Source of the DNA: JAHFUS01 sp035689115
GTDB lineage: Bacteria; Actinomycetota; Acidimicrobiia; Acidimicrobiales; GCA-2861595
Length of the DNA: 64,000 nt
Assembly: GCA_035689115.1 (NCBI GenBank)
Contig: DASSMA010000074.1
Coordinates: 1 to 64,000 of the forward strand
Reading direction: 5' to 3'
Made by a program: the position numbers and the translations under genes. Below, piece after piece: positions 39,830-48,472 of the stretch. The notes beneath the pieces were generated by a model. The model made no database searches and was not told where the DNA came from. It worked only from the letters and a program-made list of their open reading frames with translations. Position 1 is the first letter of the stretch, and every line of letters starts with the position of its first letter.

Positions 39830-40093
39830 CTAACCGCCGGACGCGCCCCGGCAGAACGGCGGCGAGGCGACCGGCGGTACGATCAGGCACACGTGAAAGG
39901 CCACCTCGGCCGGGTGCGGTTGCACGCTGGGCGGCGGCCCGGGAGGGGTGCGGGAGGTGGCTGGACCTGCATCGACGGCGCCCACCGGTCGCTCCAGGAG
40001 GACGAGTATCGCCAGTGCGACGAGCGCCAGGCCGAGCAGGACGGCAGCGATCAATCCCCGTCGCCCTCGGTATGGGTTTGCTGCTTCGTACAT
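39830..40093 (-). CDS. Small single-TM protein upstream of DUF4012 (2)
   Basis: An 87-residue ORF from ATG 40093 with AGAGG 9 nt upstream (ATG 40120 is an alternative). One TM segment (GLIAAVLLGLALVALAILVLL, ~14-34) follows a short cytoplasmic N-terminus; a Pro-rich outside part (SRTPPGPPPSVQPHP) and a C-terminal pair of Cys (FHVCLIV, PPFCRG) follow. No family recognised. Its TAG stop touches the point where the DUF4012 (2) frame begins, so the two are almost certainly one operon. Promoter TCGACA-N17-TACCAT lies upstream. Confidence 0.6.
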   Translation of the reverse strand: MYEAANPYRGRRGLIAAVLLGLALVALAILVLLERPVGAVDAGPATSRTPPGPPPSVQPHPAEVAFHVCLIVPPVASPPFCRGASGG

Positions 40094-40176
40094 CGGCAAA
40101 TGCCTCTTCTCCGTGGCCATCGACACGAGTGCCCGGCGGCCCCGGAGACCGCCTCTATCCTTCTCCCGCATCACGA

Positions 40177-40205
40177 ATGGTAACGGGTGCTACGTCGCCT
40201 GTCGA
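40177..40205 (-). promoter_or_regulatory. Promoter TCGACA-N17-TACCAT
   Basis: Minus strand: TCGACA (40205-40200), a 17-nt spacer and TACCAT (40182-40177). About 84 nt upstream of ATG 40093, serving the small TM gene and DUF4012 (2). Confidence 0.45.
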
Positions 40206-40278
40206 CGGTGGGCGGCGGTAAATTGTCACTGCCGGCGCGCGGCAGCAGCGGACGGCGATCCCCGAAGCGCCAGGGCGG

Positions 40279-40284
40279 TACAGT
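40279..40284 (+). promoter_or_regulatory. Possible -10 box TACAGT upstream of the flippase gene
   Basis: TACAGT, identical to the -10 boxes of dinB and the double-GT4 leader, lies 103 nt before ATG 40388. No convincing -35; the leader would be about 100 nt. The rest of the 294-bp intergenic region holds nothing else I recognise. Confidence 0.3.
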
Positions 40285-40387
40285 CAGTGGTCGGCGGATG
40301 CACGGCGGGGTCCCGTCTGCTCGGAGGACCGTGGGGGAGGATGGCCTCGCAATCAAGGCATGCCAGGCGTCCGGCGAAGGGTCCTGT

Positions 40388-41944
40388 ATGACGGCCGACG
40401 ACCAGGTGCTGGCTCCGGCCTCGGCGGACGACACCACCCCGCCGGCGCCCATGCCCGGGTCCGACGACGAGTGGATCACCACGCCGTCGCTGACCGGCGG
40501 CGAGGTGCGCCGGAGGGCGACCCGCGGCGCCATCCTTCTCGGTGGTCGCGCCGTGCTCGTCCGTGGAGTCGGCTTCTTCGCCAACATCGCGCTGGCCAGG
40601 CTCCTGGCGCCGGAGGACTTCGGCGCCTTGGCCTTCGGACTGACGCTGGTCGGGGTCGCCGGCTTCCTGGCCGACGCCGGCACGGGAGCAGCCCTCATCC
40701 GCGGCCACAGCGAGATCCGCCGGCGGGATCTCCAGGCGGTCCTTGCGTTCCAGCTGGTGGTGTGCGCCCTCGCCGGCACTGTGGTGGTCGCCGGCGCACT
40801 GGCGGTCGGCCGGCACGGCTTCCTCACCGCGGTGATGGCCCTTTCGCTACCGGCCGTCGCCTTTCGGGCGCCGGGCGCCATCCTGTCGGAACGGGAGCTC
40901 TCGTATCGGCCCCTGGCCGTGGTGGAGATCGTCGAAAGCCTCGCGTACTACGCCTGGGCGATCATCGCCGTGACGCTCGGTGCAGGGGCGTGGGGAGTGG
41001 CAACGGCCGTCCTCGTGCGCAGTCTCGTCGGCACGGCCACCATGCTGGCGCTCGTGCCGAAGAGCCGGATGGCCCCTCGCTTCGAGTGGCGGCGGGTCCG
41101 GCGCTTCATCGGCTTCGGGCTCAGCTTCCAGGCGGTCGGCCTGGTCGCCGTCCTGCGCGATCTCGCCCTGAACGCCGGGACGGCGTCGCTGAAGGGACTG
41201 GCCGACCTCGGCATCTGGAGCCTCGCCCTGTCGCTCCTCCAGGCGCCGTTCATGCTCTTCGACGTCCTCTGGCGGGTCTCCTATCCAGCCGTCGCGAGGA
41301 TGATCTCGGCCGGTGAATCTCCCGGACCGGGGCTCCGGCGTGCCCTCGGCATGGTGGCGGTCATCTCGGGACTGTTCATCGCCGGCCTGGTCGGGCCGGC
41401 GCCGGCCATGGTGCCGGCCGTCTTCGGGGCGAAGTGGCAGCCGGCGGTGGCCGTTCTCCCGTGGGCGGGGCTCGGGCTGATGATCGCCGGGCCCATCTCC
41501 GTGGCCTCAGCCGGGTATCTGTACGCCGAGGGCCTGGCCGCCGAGGTGCTCCGGGCGTGCGTGGCCACGGCAACCGCGTGGGTGGCGCTGGCCCTCGCCC
41601 TCCTCCCGTCGATCGGGGTGCAGGCCATCGGCATCGGCTGGCTGTCCGGCGCCTGCATCGAGGCCGTCATGCTGACCTCCGCCATGCGGCGCCACGCCCG
41701 GCTGAAGCTGTCCACGGCTGTCGCGCCGGCCGTCGCCGCCGCGGTCGTGTCGTCGTCGGCCGCCTGGGCCCTCACGACGGCCCTGGGGCCGACGCTCGCC
41801 TCCACGATCGTCGGCGGCATCACGGTGGCCGTGCTGTATCTCGCCGCCGAATGGGTCTTCGACCGGGAGCGGGTAGCCCAGGTGTGGCGGACGCTCGTCG
41901 GCTTGGCGCGCGACCGGCGCAGTGGCCAGCCGGCGACCGCCTGA
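40388..41944 (+). CDS. Wzx-type polysaccharide flippase (MOP superfamily)
   Basis: A 518-residue lipopolysaccharide/teichuronic-acid translocase of the MOP superfamily, which flips lipid-linked repeat units across the cytoplasmic membrane. After an acidic cytoplasmic N-terminus (~1-40) the first TM region carries the family pattern GAILLGGRAVLVRGVGFFANIALARLLAPEDFGALAF, with about 12-14 TM segments in total. Further hallmarks are FRAPGAILSERELSYRPLAVVEI and LQAPFMLFDVLWRVSYPAVARM. Start ATG 40388 with GAAGGG 7 nt upstream. The next gene begins 3 nt after the stop, forming a plus-strand operon flippase-GT2-acyltransferase that converges on the minus-strand biosynthesis operon. Confidence 0.9.
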   Translation: MTADDQVLAPASADDTTPPAPMPGSDDEWITTPSLTGGEVRRRATRGAILLGGRAVLVRGVGFFANIALARLLAPEDFGALAFGLTLVGVAGFLADAGTGAALIRGHSEIRRRDLQAVLAFQLVVCALAGTVVVAGALAVGRHGFLTAVMALSLPAVAFRAPGAILSERELSYRPLAVVEIVESLAYYAWAIIAVTLGAGAWGVATAVLVRSLVGTATMLALVPKSRMAPRFEWRRVRRFIGFGLSFQAVGLVAVLRDLALNAGTASLKGLADLGIWSLALSLLQAPFMLFDVLWRVSYPAVARMISAGESPGPGLRRALGMVAVISGLFIAGLVGPAPAMVPAVFGAKWQPAVAVLPWAGLGLMIAGPISVASAGYLYAEGLAAEVLRACVATATAWVALALALLPSIGVQAIGIGWLSGACIEAVMLTSAMRRHARLKLSTAVAPAVAAAVVSSSAAWALTTALGPTLASTIVGGITVAVLYLAAEWVFDRERVAQVWRTLVGLARDRRSGQPATA

Positions 41945-41947
41945 GCC

Positions 41948-42841
41948 GTGCGGGTCGGAGCGGTGGTGCTCCACTACCGCCATTGGCCGGCGGCGGCGCC
42001 GGTCGTCGCCGCCCTGCTCGACGGCGAACGCCGGCCCGATCTCCTCGTCGTCGTGGACAACCATTCGGGCGACGGCTCCGCAGCCGCCATCGCGTCGGCC
42101 TTCCCGGACGTCGACGTCGTCGAATCGTCGAGGAACGCCGGGTACGCCGGAGGGATGAACCTCGGGATGCGGCGGGTGCTCGACGACGGCGCCGACGCCG
42201 TGCTGCTCCTCACCCACGACTGCGTCCTGGCACCCGATGCGCTGGACCTGCTCGAAGCCCGTCTCGCCGAGGCCCCGCACGTGGGCGTCGTCGGCCCTCT
42301 CACCGCCCTTTCCTCGCGCCCGGACACGGTGTTCGCCGCCGGGTGCCACCTCGACCCGGCCTCCTGGGAGACCTCGCTGGGCGCCGTACCGGCGGCGGTG
42401 GGCGACTGGGCCGGCCGACCGCCGATGCCCTGCGAGTGGCTCACCGGGTCGTGCCTGCTCGTGCGGGCGGCCGCCGTCGACGACGCCGGCCTGATGGACG
42501 AGCGGTACTTCCTGTACTTCGAGGAGGTCGACTACCAGCTCCACCTGCGCCGGCGAGGCTGGGGGATCGAGTGCGTGCCCGCCGCGCTCGCCTGGCAGGA
42601 GCCCGGGTTCATTCCCCTCGAGCTCTGGGTGCGCAACCGATTGCGCTTCCTGGCCCGCCACGCCCCAGCGCGGGTCGTCGCCCGAGAGGCCGGCGTGCAG
42701 GCGAGGTCCGCCCTGCGGGAGCTGCGCCGCGGCGAGTTCGACCGACTCGGCGCCCGCGCCCGTGGCGTCAGCCGGTTCCTCCTCCGCCGGTGGGGACCTC
42801 CGCGGCCGGCCGGCCGGCGGGGCGTCGTGAGCCGGTCCTGA
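41948..42841 (+). CDS. GT2 family glycosyltransferase
   Basis: A 297-residue GT2 enzyme (GT-A fold), probably adding one sugar to a lipid-linked precursor on the cytoplasmic side. N-terminal strand VGAVVLHYRHWP, then DLLVVVDNHSGDGSA and SSRNAGYAGGMNLGMRRV, the usual NxGxxGGxNxG motif. The metal-binding DxD position reads LLLTHDCVLAP, with one Asp, as in several actinobacterial rhamnosyltransferase-like GT2. The acceptor part has WLTGSCLLVRAAAVDDAGLM and DERYFLYFEEVDYQLHLRRR, the conserved ED motif. GTG start 3 nt after the flippase stop. Confidence 0.88.
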   Translation: MRVGAVVLHYRHWPAAAPVVAALLDGERRPDLLVVVDNHSGDGSAAAIASAFPDVDVVESSRNAGYAGGMNLGMRRVLDDGADAVLLLTHDCVLAPDALDLLEARLAEAPHVGVVGPLTALSSRPDTVFAAGCHLDPASWETSLGAVPAAVGDWAGRPPMPCEWLTGSCLLVRAAAVDDAGLMDERYFLYFEEVDYQLHLRRRGWGIECVPAALAWQEPGFIPLELWVRNRLRFLARHAPARVVAREAGVQARSALRELRRGEFDRLGARARGVSRFLLRRWGPPRPAGRRGVVSRS

Positions 42842-42869
42842 CGATCGTGTCGCGCGAAGATCGGCGAGT

Positions 42870-43454
42870 GTGCGAACGGTGACGGCGCCGGAGGGATCCG
42901 CGGTCCTGCGGGGTGTGGCCGGCAAGGCGACGGCGCTCTGGGGCGACGCGGAGCGGCGGGCCCTCGGATGCGTGGGGCATCTGCCCGGCCACGCGGTCAG
43001 GAACGCCGTCTACCGGGCGGCAGGAGTTCGACTCGAGCGGTCGAGCGCCATCCACCACGGCGCGGTCATCGTCGTGGCCAAGCGGCTGCGTATCGGCGAG
43101 TTCACCACCATCGGCGACTCGGCCTTCCTCGACGCGCGCGAGGGCATCGACATCGGTGACTGCGTGAATCTCGGCTCCCACGTCACGATCTACACACTCG
43201 AGCACGACCCCGACGACCCGGATTTCGGGGCCCAGGGCGGACCGGTCGTGGTCGAGGACTACGCGTGGCTCTCCAGCCATTCGCTGATCCTGCCGGCGGT
43301 GCGGATCGGTCGGGGCGCAGTGGTCGCCGCCGGCGCGGTGGTGACACGCGACGTGCCGCCCTACGCCGTCGTCGGCGGTGTTCCGGCCCGCTTCATCCGG
43401 GAGCGCAGCCGCGACCTCCGCTACCGGCTCGGCCAGCCGCAACGGTTCATGTGA
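42870..43454 (+). CDS. Left-handed beta-helix (hexapeptide) acyltransferase
   Basis: A 194-residue hexapeptide-repeat acyltransferase of the WcaF/maltose-acetyltransferase type, likely O-acetylating a sugar of the polymer. Imperfect hexapeptides run from IHHGAVIVVAKRLRIGEFTTIGDSAFLDA through IDIGDCVNLGSHVTIYT; the catalytic His is in the TLEHDPDDP loop or the SSHSLILPAVRIGRGAVVAA region. The C-terminal turn AVVTRDVPPYAVVGGVPAR is the standard acyltransferase ending. GTG 42870 start, 28 nt after the GT2 gene. Its last 8 bp overlap the 3' end of the convergent GT4 gene. Acetyl donor assumed from family. Confidence 0.88.
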   Translation: MRTVTAPEGSAVLRGVAGKATALWGDAERRALGCVGHLPGHAVRNAVYRAAGVRLERSSAIHHGAVIVVAKRLRIGEFTTIGDSAFLDAREGIDIGDCVNLGSHVTIYTLEHDPDDPDFGAQGGPVVVEDYAWLSSHSLILPAVRIGRGAVVAAGAVVTRDVPPYAVVGGVPARFIRERSRDLRYRLGQPQRFM

Positions 43455-44580
43455 GCCGGGTGCGGAGGCACTGGTCGTAGAGGGCCATCGCCTCCGCCGC
43501 CACCACCTCCCAGGAATACTGCTGGGCTCGGGCGTGGGCAGACTGCCGCAGCGAGTCCAGCTCCGCCCGGTCGGCGAGCAGGCGCTCCAGGGCGCCGGCG
43601 AGGGCAGGGGCGTCGCCGGCCGGCACGATGAGCCCGTCGATGCCGGGTCGTACGGCCTCGGCCGGCCCCGGGGCGTCGGTCGTGACCGGCGCCAGGCCGC
43701 AGGCCATGGCCTCGACGAGGGCCAGGCTGAAGCCCTCGCCCAGAGTGGGGAAGAGAAGGATCTGATAGGCGGCGAGCAGTTGCGACAGGACCTCCGGTTC
43801 GTACCGCGGCACCACGTCGATGCGCGCCGCCAGCGCACCGTCGTAGTCGGCCAGCACACGGTCCTCGCTGCAGCCGGTGCCGAAGAAGCCGACCCTGACC
43901 TCCGGATGGCGACCCAGGACGGCGGGAAGGGCGGCCGCCGCCTGCTCGATCCCCTTGCGCCAGATGTAGCTGCCCACGAATGCGATGCCGATCGGCGACC
44001 CCGGCTCCAGCGGCGTTGGCGGGAAGGGCAGGCCCAGCAGGCCGGGCCGGATGCCGTTGTGCACCAGGTGGGCCCGCTCCGGGCGTACGCCGAGCTGGCC
44101 GACGGCCCGGTCCATGTCCGGCTGGTTGAGGAGGAGGGCCAGGTCGGACCGGCGGAGGGCGGTGGCCACGAGGCGCAGGTGAAGGCCGCCGCGGTACAGC
44201 CGGTACTTCCACGACAGCTGCTCCCCTGTGCGGTGGGCGCGCTCGACGGTGCGCTCGTGGCCGCCGTGCTCCAGCCCGTGGCTGCGGGCCACCAGGAGCG
44301 GGCCGGGCCGGTCGCCCGGCCGCCGGAGCGTGGTGAGCCAGGCGTCGCCTACGGCCGCGTCGACGACGTCGTACGGAGGCGAACGACGCAGGTGGCGCTG
44401 GAGGTAGAACGGGAACAACGCCAGTGCCACGGGCTCCGTGAGGCGGGCCGGGAGGTCGTCGAAGGAGAAGAGGTCGGCTTCGTGGCCGAGGCGGCGGAAC
44501 TGCCGGGCCAGCTCCAGGGTCGCGCCGGGTGCACCAGCCGTCTCCGTCAGGTGGTGATGCACGGCGAGAAGGATGCGCAT
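43447..44580 (-). CDS. GT4 family glycosyltransferase (last gene of minus-strand operon)
   Basis: A 377-residue GT-B fold glycosyltransferase. N-terminal RILLAVHHHLTETAGAPGATLELAR and LGHEADLFSFDDLP; C-terminal donor domain with GIAFVGSYIWRKGIEQAAAAL, VVPRYEPEVLSQLLAAYQILLFPTLGEGFSLALVEAMACGL (the E-x7-E motif) and PAEAVRPGIDGLIVPAGDA. It starts at ATG 44580, 12 nt after the preceding GT4 gene. Retaining transfer from an NDP-sugar is expected; the sugar is unknown. Confidence 0.9.
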   Translation of the reverse strand: MRILLAVHHHLTETAGAPGATLELARQFRRLGHEADLFSFDDLPARLTEPVALALFPFYLQRHLRRSPPYDVVDAAVGDAWLTTLRRPGDRPGPLLVARSHGLEHGGHERTVERAHRTGEQLSWKYRLYRGGLHLRLVATALRRSDLALLLNQPDMDRAVGQLGVRPERAHLVHNGIRPGLLGLPFPPTPLEPGSPIGIAFVGSYIWRKGIEQAAAALPAVLGRHPEVRVGFFGTGCSEDRVLADYDGALAARIDVVPRYEPEVLSQLLAAYQILLFPTLGEGFSLALVEAMACGLAPVTTDAPGPAEAVRPGIDGLIVPAGDAPALAGALERLLADRAELDSLRQSAHARAQQYSWEVVAAEAMALYDQCLRTRLT

Positions 44581-44592
44581 GACCAGGTGCCG

Positions 44593-45831
44593 TCAGCCGG
44601 CCGCATCGGTTCCCGGGGCCGGATGCCGGCCCCGGACCTGCTCGACGGCCTCCACGAAGGCCGGACCGACCGAGGCCCAGGTGTAGCGTTCGGCCACCAG
44701 GGCCCGTCCTGCCGCTCCGAGCCGGGCTCGACGGTCGTGGTCGTCGAGGAGATCGCCGATGGCCGCCGCCAGCCCGGCGGGCGTGCCGGCCACGAGAGCG
44801 TGGCGGTCGTGGTCGGCAGCGATGCCCTCCATGGCCACGGGGGTGGCGACCAGCGGCAGCCCCGCCCCGAGCAGGGTGAGGGTCTTCACCTTCACCCCGG
44901 CGCCCCTCCACACCGGCGCGACGGCCACCGTGGCTGCTGCGCACAGGGGCGCCAGGTCGTCGACAAAGCCGAGCAGGCGCACGCCGGCGTGGCGGGCGAG
45001 GGCGCCCCGCTGCGACGGGCTGGCGACGCCCGCCACCAGCAGTTCCGCGCCTCGCTCGGCCAGCGGCGGCCACGCCGCCTCGACGAATCGGATGAGCCCC
45101 TCGATGTTGGGCCCGTACTCGAGGTTGCCGACATAGAGCACACCCGGCGGGCCGGTGGGCGTCGCCTCGGGCACGTCGAAGAGAGTGACCGCCGAGGGGA
45201 CGACGGCATCCGGGCGCCGGCCGTAGAGATCGTGCAACCGGGCCCCCTCGACGGACGAGGTCACCACCACGCCGTCGACCAGGCCGACGTAGCGCCGCTC
45301 GTGGCGCCGGACCAGGTGCCGGTCGATGCGCGTCCGTACGCGGCCGCGGAACCCGGCCTCCGGGTCGGGCTCGAGCAGCGACGCCCCCATGACGTTGCCC
45401 TTGTCGGCGACGATGGCCCCGACGCCGGGCACCTGCCGGAGCCGGGGCACGTAGGAGCCGGCGTAGTCGTCGAGGATCACCACCGCGTCGAAGCCGGGGG
45501 CGAGGCTCACCGCCCGCTCGAGCAGGCCGTCGTGGTGCTGGGCGGCGATCCAGGTGGGCATGCCCCGCCACATGGCCGCCGACCACCGGCCGACCATCGC
45601 GGCCGGCGTTCCGGCGGCCGGCGGTCCGGGATCGAACTCCTCGACCTCGGCACCCCGCAACTCGTCCCGCAGGGCGGCGAGGTAGGAACCGGCCGTGTCG
45701 TCGCCCCGGCACAGCAGGTGGACCGCATGGACGGCGGCCAGCGAGCGCAGCAGACCCAGCACCCGGACGTGGGTGCCGGTGACCTCGGGCATCGGGAACA
45801 GGTTGGTGATGCACAGCAGCCTCACGGACAC
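44593..45831 (-). CDS. GT4 family glycosyltransferase
   Basis: A 412-residue glycosyltransferase of the GT4 type found in capsule clusters. N-terminus VRLLCITNLFPMPEVTGTHVRVLGLL (substrate-side GT-B domain), middle GAIVADKGNVMGASLLEP, donor domain GVLYVGNLEYGPNIEGLIRFVEAAWPPL, VRLLGFVDDLAPLCAAATVAVAPVWRGAGVKVKTLTLLGAGLPLVATP. The Lys in GAGVKVKTLT is the phosphate-contacting residue typical of this branch. GTG start 45831; 46 nt downstream of the upstream GT4 gene. Confidence 0.9.
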   Translation of the reverse strand: MSVRLLCITNLFPMPEVTGTHVRVLGLLRSLAAVHAVHLLCRGDDTAGSYLAALRDELRGAEVEEFDPGPPAAGTPAAMVGRWSAAMWRGMPTWIAAQHHDGLLERAVSLAPGFDAVVILDDYAGSYVPRLRQVPGVGAIVADKGNVMGASLLEPDPEAGFRGRVRTRIDRHLVRRHERRYVGLVDGVVVTSSVEGARLHDLYGRRPDAVVPSAVTLFDVPEATPTGPPGVLYVGNLEYGPNIEGLIRFVEAAWPPLAERGAELLVAGVASPSQRGALARHAGVRLLGFVDDLAPLCAAATVAVAPVWRGAGVKVKTLTLLGAGLPLVATPVAMEGIAADHDRHALVAGTPAGLAAAIGDLLDDHDRRARLGAAGRALVAERYTWASVGPAFVEAVEQVRGRHPAPGTDAAG

Positions 45832-45877
45832 GCTCCACCCCGGCCCGCACGACCAGCCCCGGTGACGACGGCACCAC

Positions 45878-47086
45878 TCATGGGCTTCCCGCCGCCCGCT
45901 CCCGCTCGGACCGGTCGGCTGCGCCCAGGCACACGTCGGCGAACGTCGTGGCCACGTCGGCCAGCCGGTGGTGGCGGACGACCGTCTCTCGACCGTGGCG
46001 GCCGAGTCGCTCTCGCAGGGCGTCGTCGTCGAGCAGGCGCCGGCACAGCCGAACGGCGTCCTCGGGCGAGTCGGCGACGAGGGCGTTGTTCCCGTCGACC
46101 ACGGCGGCGCCGCTGGTGGCGAACCGTGACACGACGACCGGCCGGCCCATGGCCCACGCCTGGAGCAGCGTCGTCTTCACGCCGGTGCCCTGGGTGGCCG
46201 GGACGAGCACGACCTTCGTGCGTTCGTACCAGGGACGCACGTCGTCCACGCGCCCGGACACGACCGCCCCCGGGGCAGCCGCCGAGAGGACGGCCGCGTC
46301 GCTGCGGCCGACGAACGCCCACCGCCACGCCGCACCGCCGGCCGGGGGGTCGGCGGCCCGGCGTACCGCCAGGGCAGCCGTGAGGTTCCGGGACTGGGTG
46401 AGGTCGCCGAAGACGCCCACGTCGACGTCCTCATTCCTGCTTCCCGACGGGGCGAACCGATCGGTGTCCACGCCATGCGGGACCACCTGGATCAGCGCCG
46501 GGTCGAGCACGGTCGAGAAGCGCTCGGCCTCGTCCTCGGAGATGACGATGATCGCCGCAGCGCGGCGCGAGACCCCGTCGTACAGGCGGTGGACACGCTT
46601 GCCCTCGGTGCGACGAGCCCAACGGGTCGCCGGACCGGCCGGCCCCGTGCCGTACAACCGATCCCACCGCTCCTCCATGGCGAAGACGACGGGGATGTCG
46701 TCGGGGATCAGGGCCGCCACGTGGGCGAGATAGGGGAGATGGATGACGACGAGCCTGGGCTGGCGGGCGAGGATCGCCTGGCCGAGGCCGCCGACCCGGC
46801 GCGCCTCGCACATGTAGGGCAGCCGGTCGAGCGTGTAGTGCCAGAGCTTGAACAGCGGGCCACGAATGGGCGACCGGCGTACGTCGACGACCGCCGCGGG
46901 ATGCCATGCCGGCGAGGGTCGCTCTTCTCCAGGGCGGAGCGCCGGCACGATGAGTTCGACGGGTGTGCGGGTCGCCAGCTCCCGGAGGACGGCCAGCAGC
47001 CGGGGGCTGAAGCCGTTCGGCGATTCGTCGTCGGCCGGAACGTCCGAGAGGATCACGGCCGGTCGGCCGGAAGGGCGTTCGCTCAC
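45878..47086 (-). CDS. GT4 family glycosyltransferase
   Basis: A 402-residue GT-B enzyme; start GTG 47086, 11 nt after the polymerase gene. N-terminal VILSDVPADDESPNGFSPRLLAVL is the opening of a family that includes cell-wall polymer glycosyltransferases. Donor domain: IVISEDEAERFS, IQVVPHGVDTDRFAPSGS, DVGVFGDLTQSRNLTAALAV, VVLVPATQGTGVKTTLLQAWAMGRPVV with the same GxGVKTTLLQAW pattern as the neighbouring GT4, hinting that the two arose by duplication. One of four GT4 enzymes in this operon. Confidence 0.9.
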   Translation of the reverse strand: MSERPSGRPAVILSDVPADDESPNGFSPRLLAVLRELATRTPVELIVPALRPGEERPSPAWHPAAVVDVRRSPIRGPLFKLWHYTLDRLPYMCEARRVGGLGQAILARQPRLVVIHLPYLAHVAALIPDDIPVVFAMEERWDRLYGTGPAGPATRWARRTEGKRVHRLYDGVSRRAAAIIVISEDEAERFSTVLDPALIQVVPHGVDTDRFAPSGSRNEDVDVGVFGDLTQSRNLTAALAVRRAADPPAGGAAWRWAFVGRSDAAVLSAAAPGAVVSGRVDDVRPWYERTKVVLVPATQGTGVKTTLLQAWAMGRPVVVSRFATSGAAVVDGNNALVADSPEDAVRLCRRLLDDDALRERLGRHGRETVVRHHRLADVATTFADVCLGAADRSERERAAGSP

Positions 47087-47097
47087 GTTCCCCGCCC

Positions 47098-48447
47098 TCA
47101 CTCCTGAAGCGTAATGGTTGCGGTCTCTTCGTCGCGATCGGCCCTGTACCGGCGCGGGGGGCGGGTGGTCGCGGCGTCCCACACCGTGGCCCACAAGACC
47201 AAGCCCACCAGCCCGCCGAAGACCATTGCGGCCATGCTGCAAACCACCAGCAGGGCGAGGAAGGGCAGGCCGCCAGCGGTTGTCCGGCGGGCGGTGTCGG
47301 CCAGCACCCACAGGAGCAGTCCGAGCCCGACGAGACCCATCTCGGCGAGGACGACGAGATAGCCGGCATCGATGCTCTGGTCGGCTTCGACGCGGCTGGC
47401 CGACGACCGCGTGCCGAGTCCGGTGCCGAAAGGGGTGAGCAGTCGAGGGGCCGCCTTGATGAAGGCGATCCTGCCCCGGAAGCTGTCGTCGGACGCGAGG
47501 TGGGTGAACGTTTGCGCTCGTCGTGCGACGACCGTGCTCTGCGGCGCCATCGACAAGGCGGCGACCGCCACGGCGATGCACGCGAGGACGCGCATTGCCG
47601 ACTGGCCTCTCTGGCTCAGGAGCCCGACGAGCAGGGCGCAGATGCAGGCGATCCAAGCCGTTCGCACCTGGACGAGGAGCAGGAACAGGGTCGACGCGCT
47701 GAGCGCCCAGGCGCGGACGAGAGGCGACGGGTCGAACTCGTCGCGTTTGAAGACGACGAGAAGGATCACGATGGCGCTGACGACCGCCGCCGTGCCCGGC
47801 GCAGGAAGGGTGGCGAAGGGTCGGAACGTCGCCTTGCCGAAGCCGCCGACGCTGACGAAGTTCACGTTGGCCAGCCACTGAGCGTCCCACCGGAACGGCA
47901 CGAGGTACTGGGCGATGCCGTAGGTGGCCGCCGCCGCCCCGCACACGACCGTCCACCGGACGAGGACGGCGGTTCCGGTCGGGATGGCCGTCACCGCGAA
48001 TGCGGCGAGCAGCGGGAGGACGAAGTTGAGCCAGCCGGCCAGACCGACAAGCGGACGCAACGACACGACGGCGGTGAAACTGGCCCAGGCCACGAGGAAG
48101 AGGACGGCTGGCGGCTTGCGTACCCGCAGGCCGCGTAGGCCGAGCGGGAGGGCGACGAGGAAGGGCACGATGGCGGCGGGATCCACGGTGGGAGCGGAGG
48201 CGGGCAGCAGCCTCCGGACCAGCGACCAGAACATGAAAGTGGCGACGGTGAGGGCGATCGACGCCCGGGCGCTGGCCACGCCGAGGGCCACCATCGCCGC
48301 TCCAGCGAGGAAGAGCACGAGGTCGCGGGAACCGTGGCTCGCCTCGACCACCACGACAATGGCCGTCGCAATCCCGACGACGGGGACCGCTGCGGCCGTC
48401 GCCAGGCGGGAGACCCCCCGTCGGGTGGCGAGCACGCCGGTCACCAT
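47098..48447 (-). CDS. O-antigen polymerase/ligase family protein (Wzy-like)
   Basis: A 449-residue multi-TM protein with about 11-12 hydrophobic segments and a large outside loop after the sixth or seventh segment, the layout of Wzy polymerases and WaaL ligases. Segments include AAVPVVGIATAIVVVVEA, LVLFLAGAAMVALGVASA, IVPFLVALPLGLRGL and AVVSAIVILLVVFKR. The loop holds SFRGRIAFIKAAPRLLTPFGTGLG, the PxxxGxG block typical of the family, then YLVVLAEMGLVGLGLLLWVL. With a flippase and a Wzc-like protein nearby, a repeat-unit polymerase is the better reading. GTG start 48447. Confidence 0.85.
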   Translation of the reverse strand: MVTGVLATRRGVSRLATAAAVPVVGIATAIVVVVEASHGSRDLVLFLAGAAMVALGVASARASIALTVATFMFWSLVRRLLPASAPTVDPAAIVPFLVALPLGLRGLRVRKPPAVLFLVAWASFTAVVSLRPLVGLAGWLNFVLPLLAAFAVTAIPTGTAVLVRWTVVCGAAAATYGIAQYLVPFRWDAQWLANVNFVSVGGFGKATFRPFATLPAPGTAAVVSAIVILLVVFKRDEFDPSPLVRAWALSASTLFLLLVQVRTAWIACICALLVGLLSQRGQSAMRVLACIAVAVAALSMAPQSTVVARRAQTFTHLASDDSFRGRIAFIKAAPRLLTPFGTGLGTRSSASRVEADQSIDAGYLVVLAEMGLVGLGLLLWVLADTARRTTAGGLPFLALLVVCSMAAMVFGGLVGLVLWATVWDAATTRPPRRYRADRDEETATITLQE

Positions 48448-48472
48448 TCGACCGTCCGTGCCGGAGCTCGCA

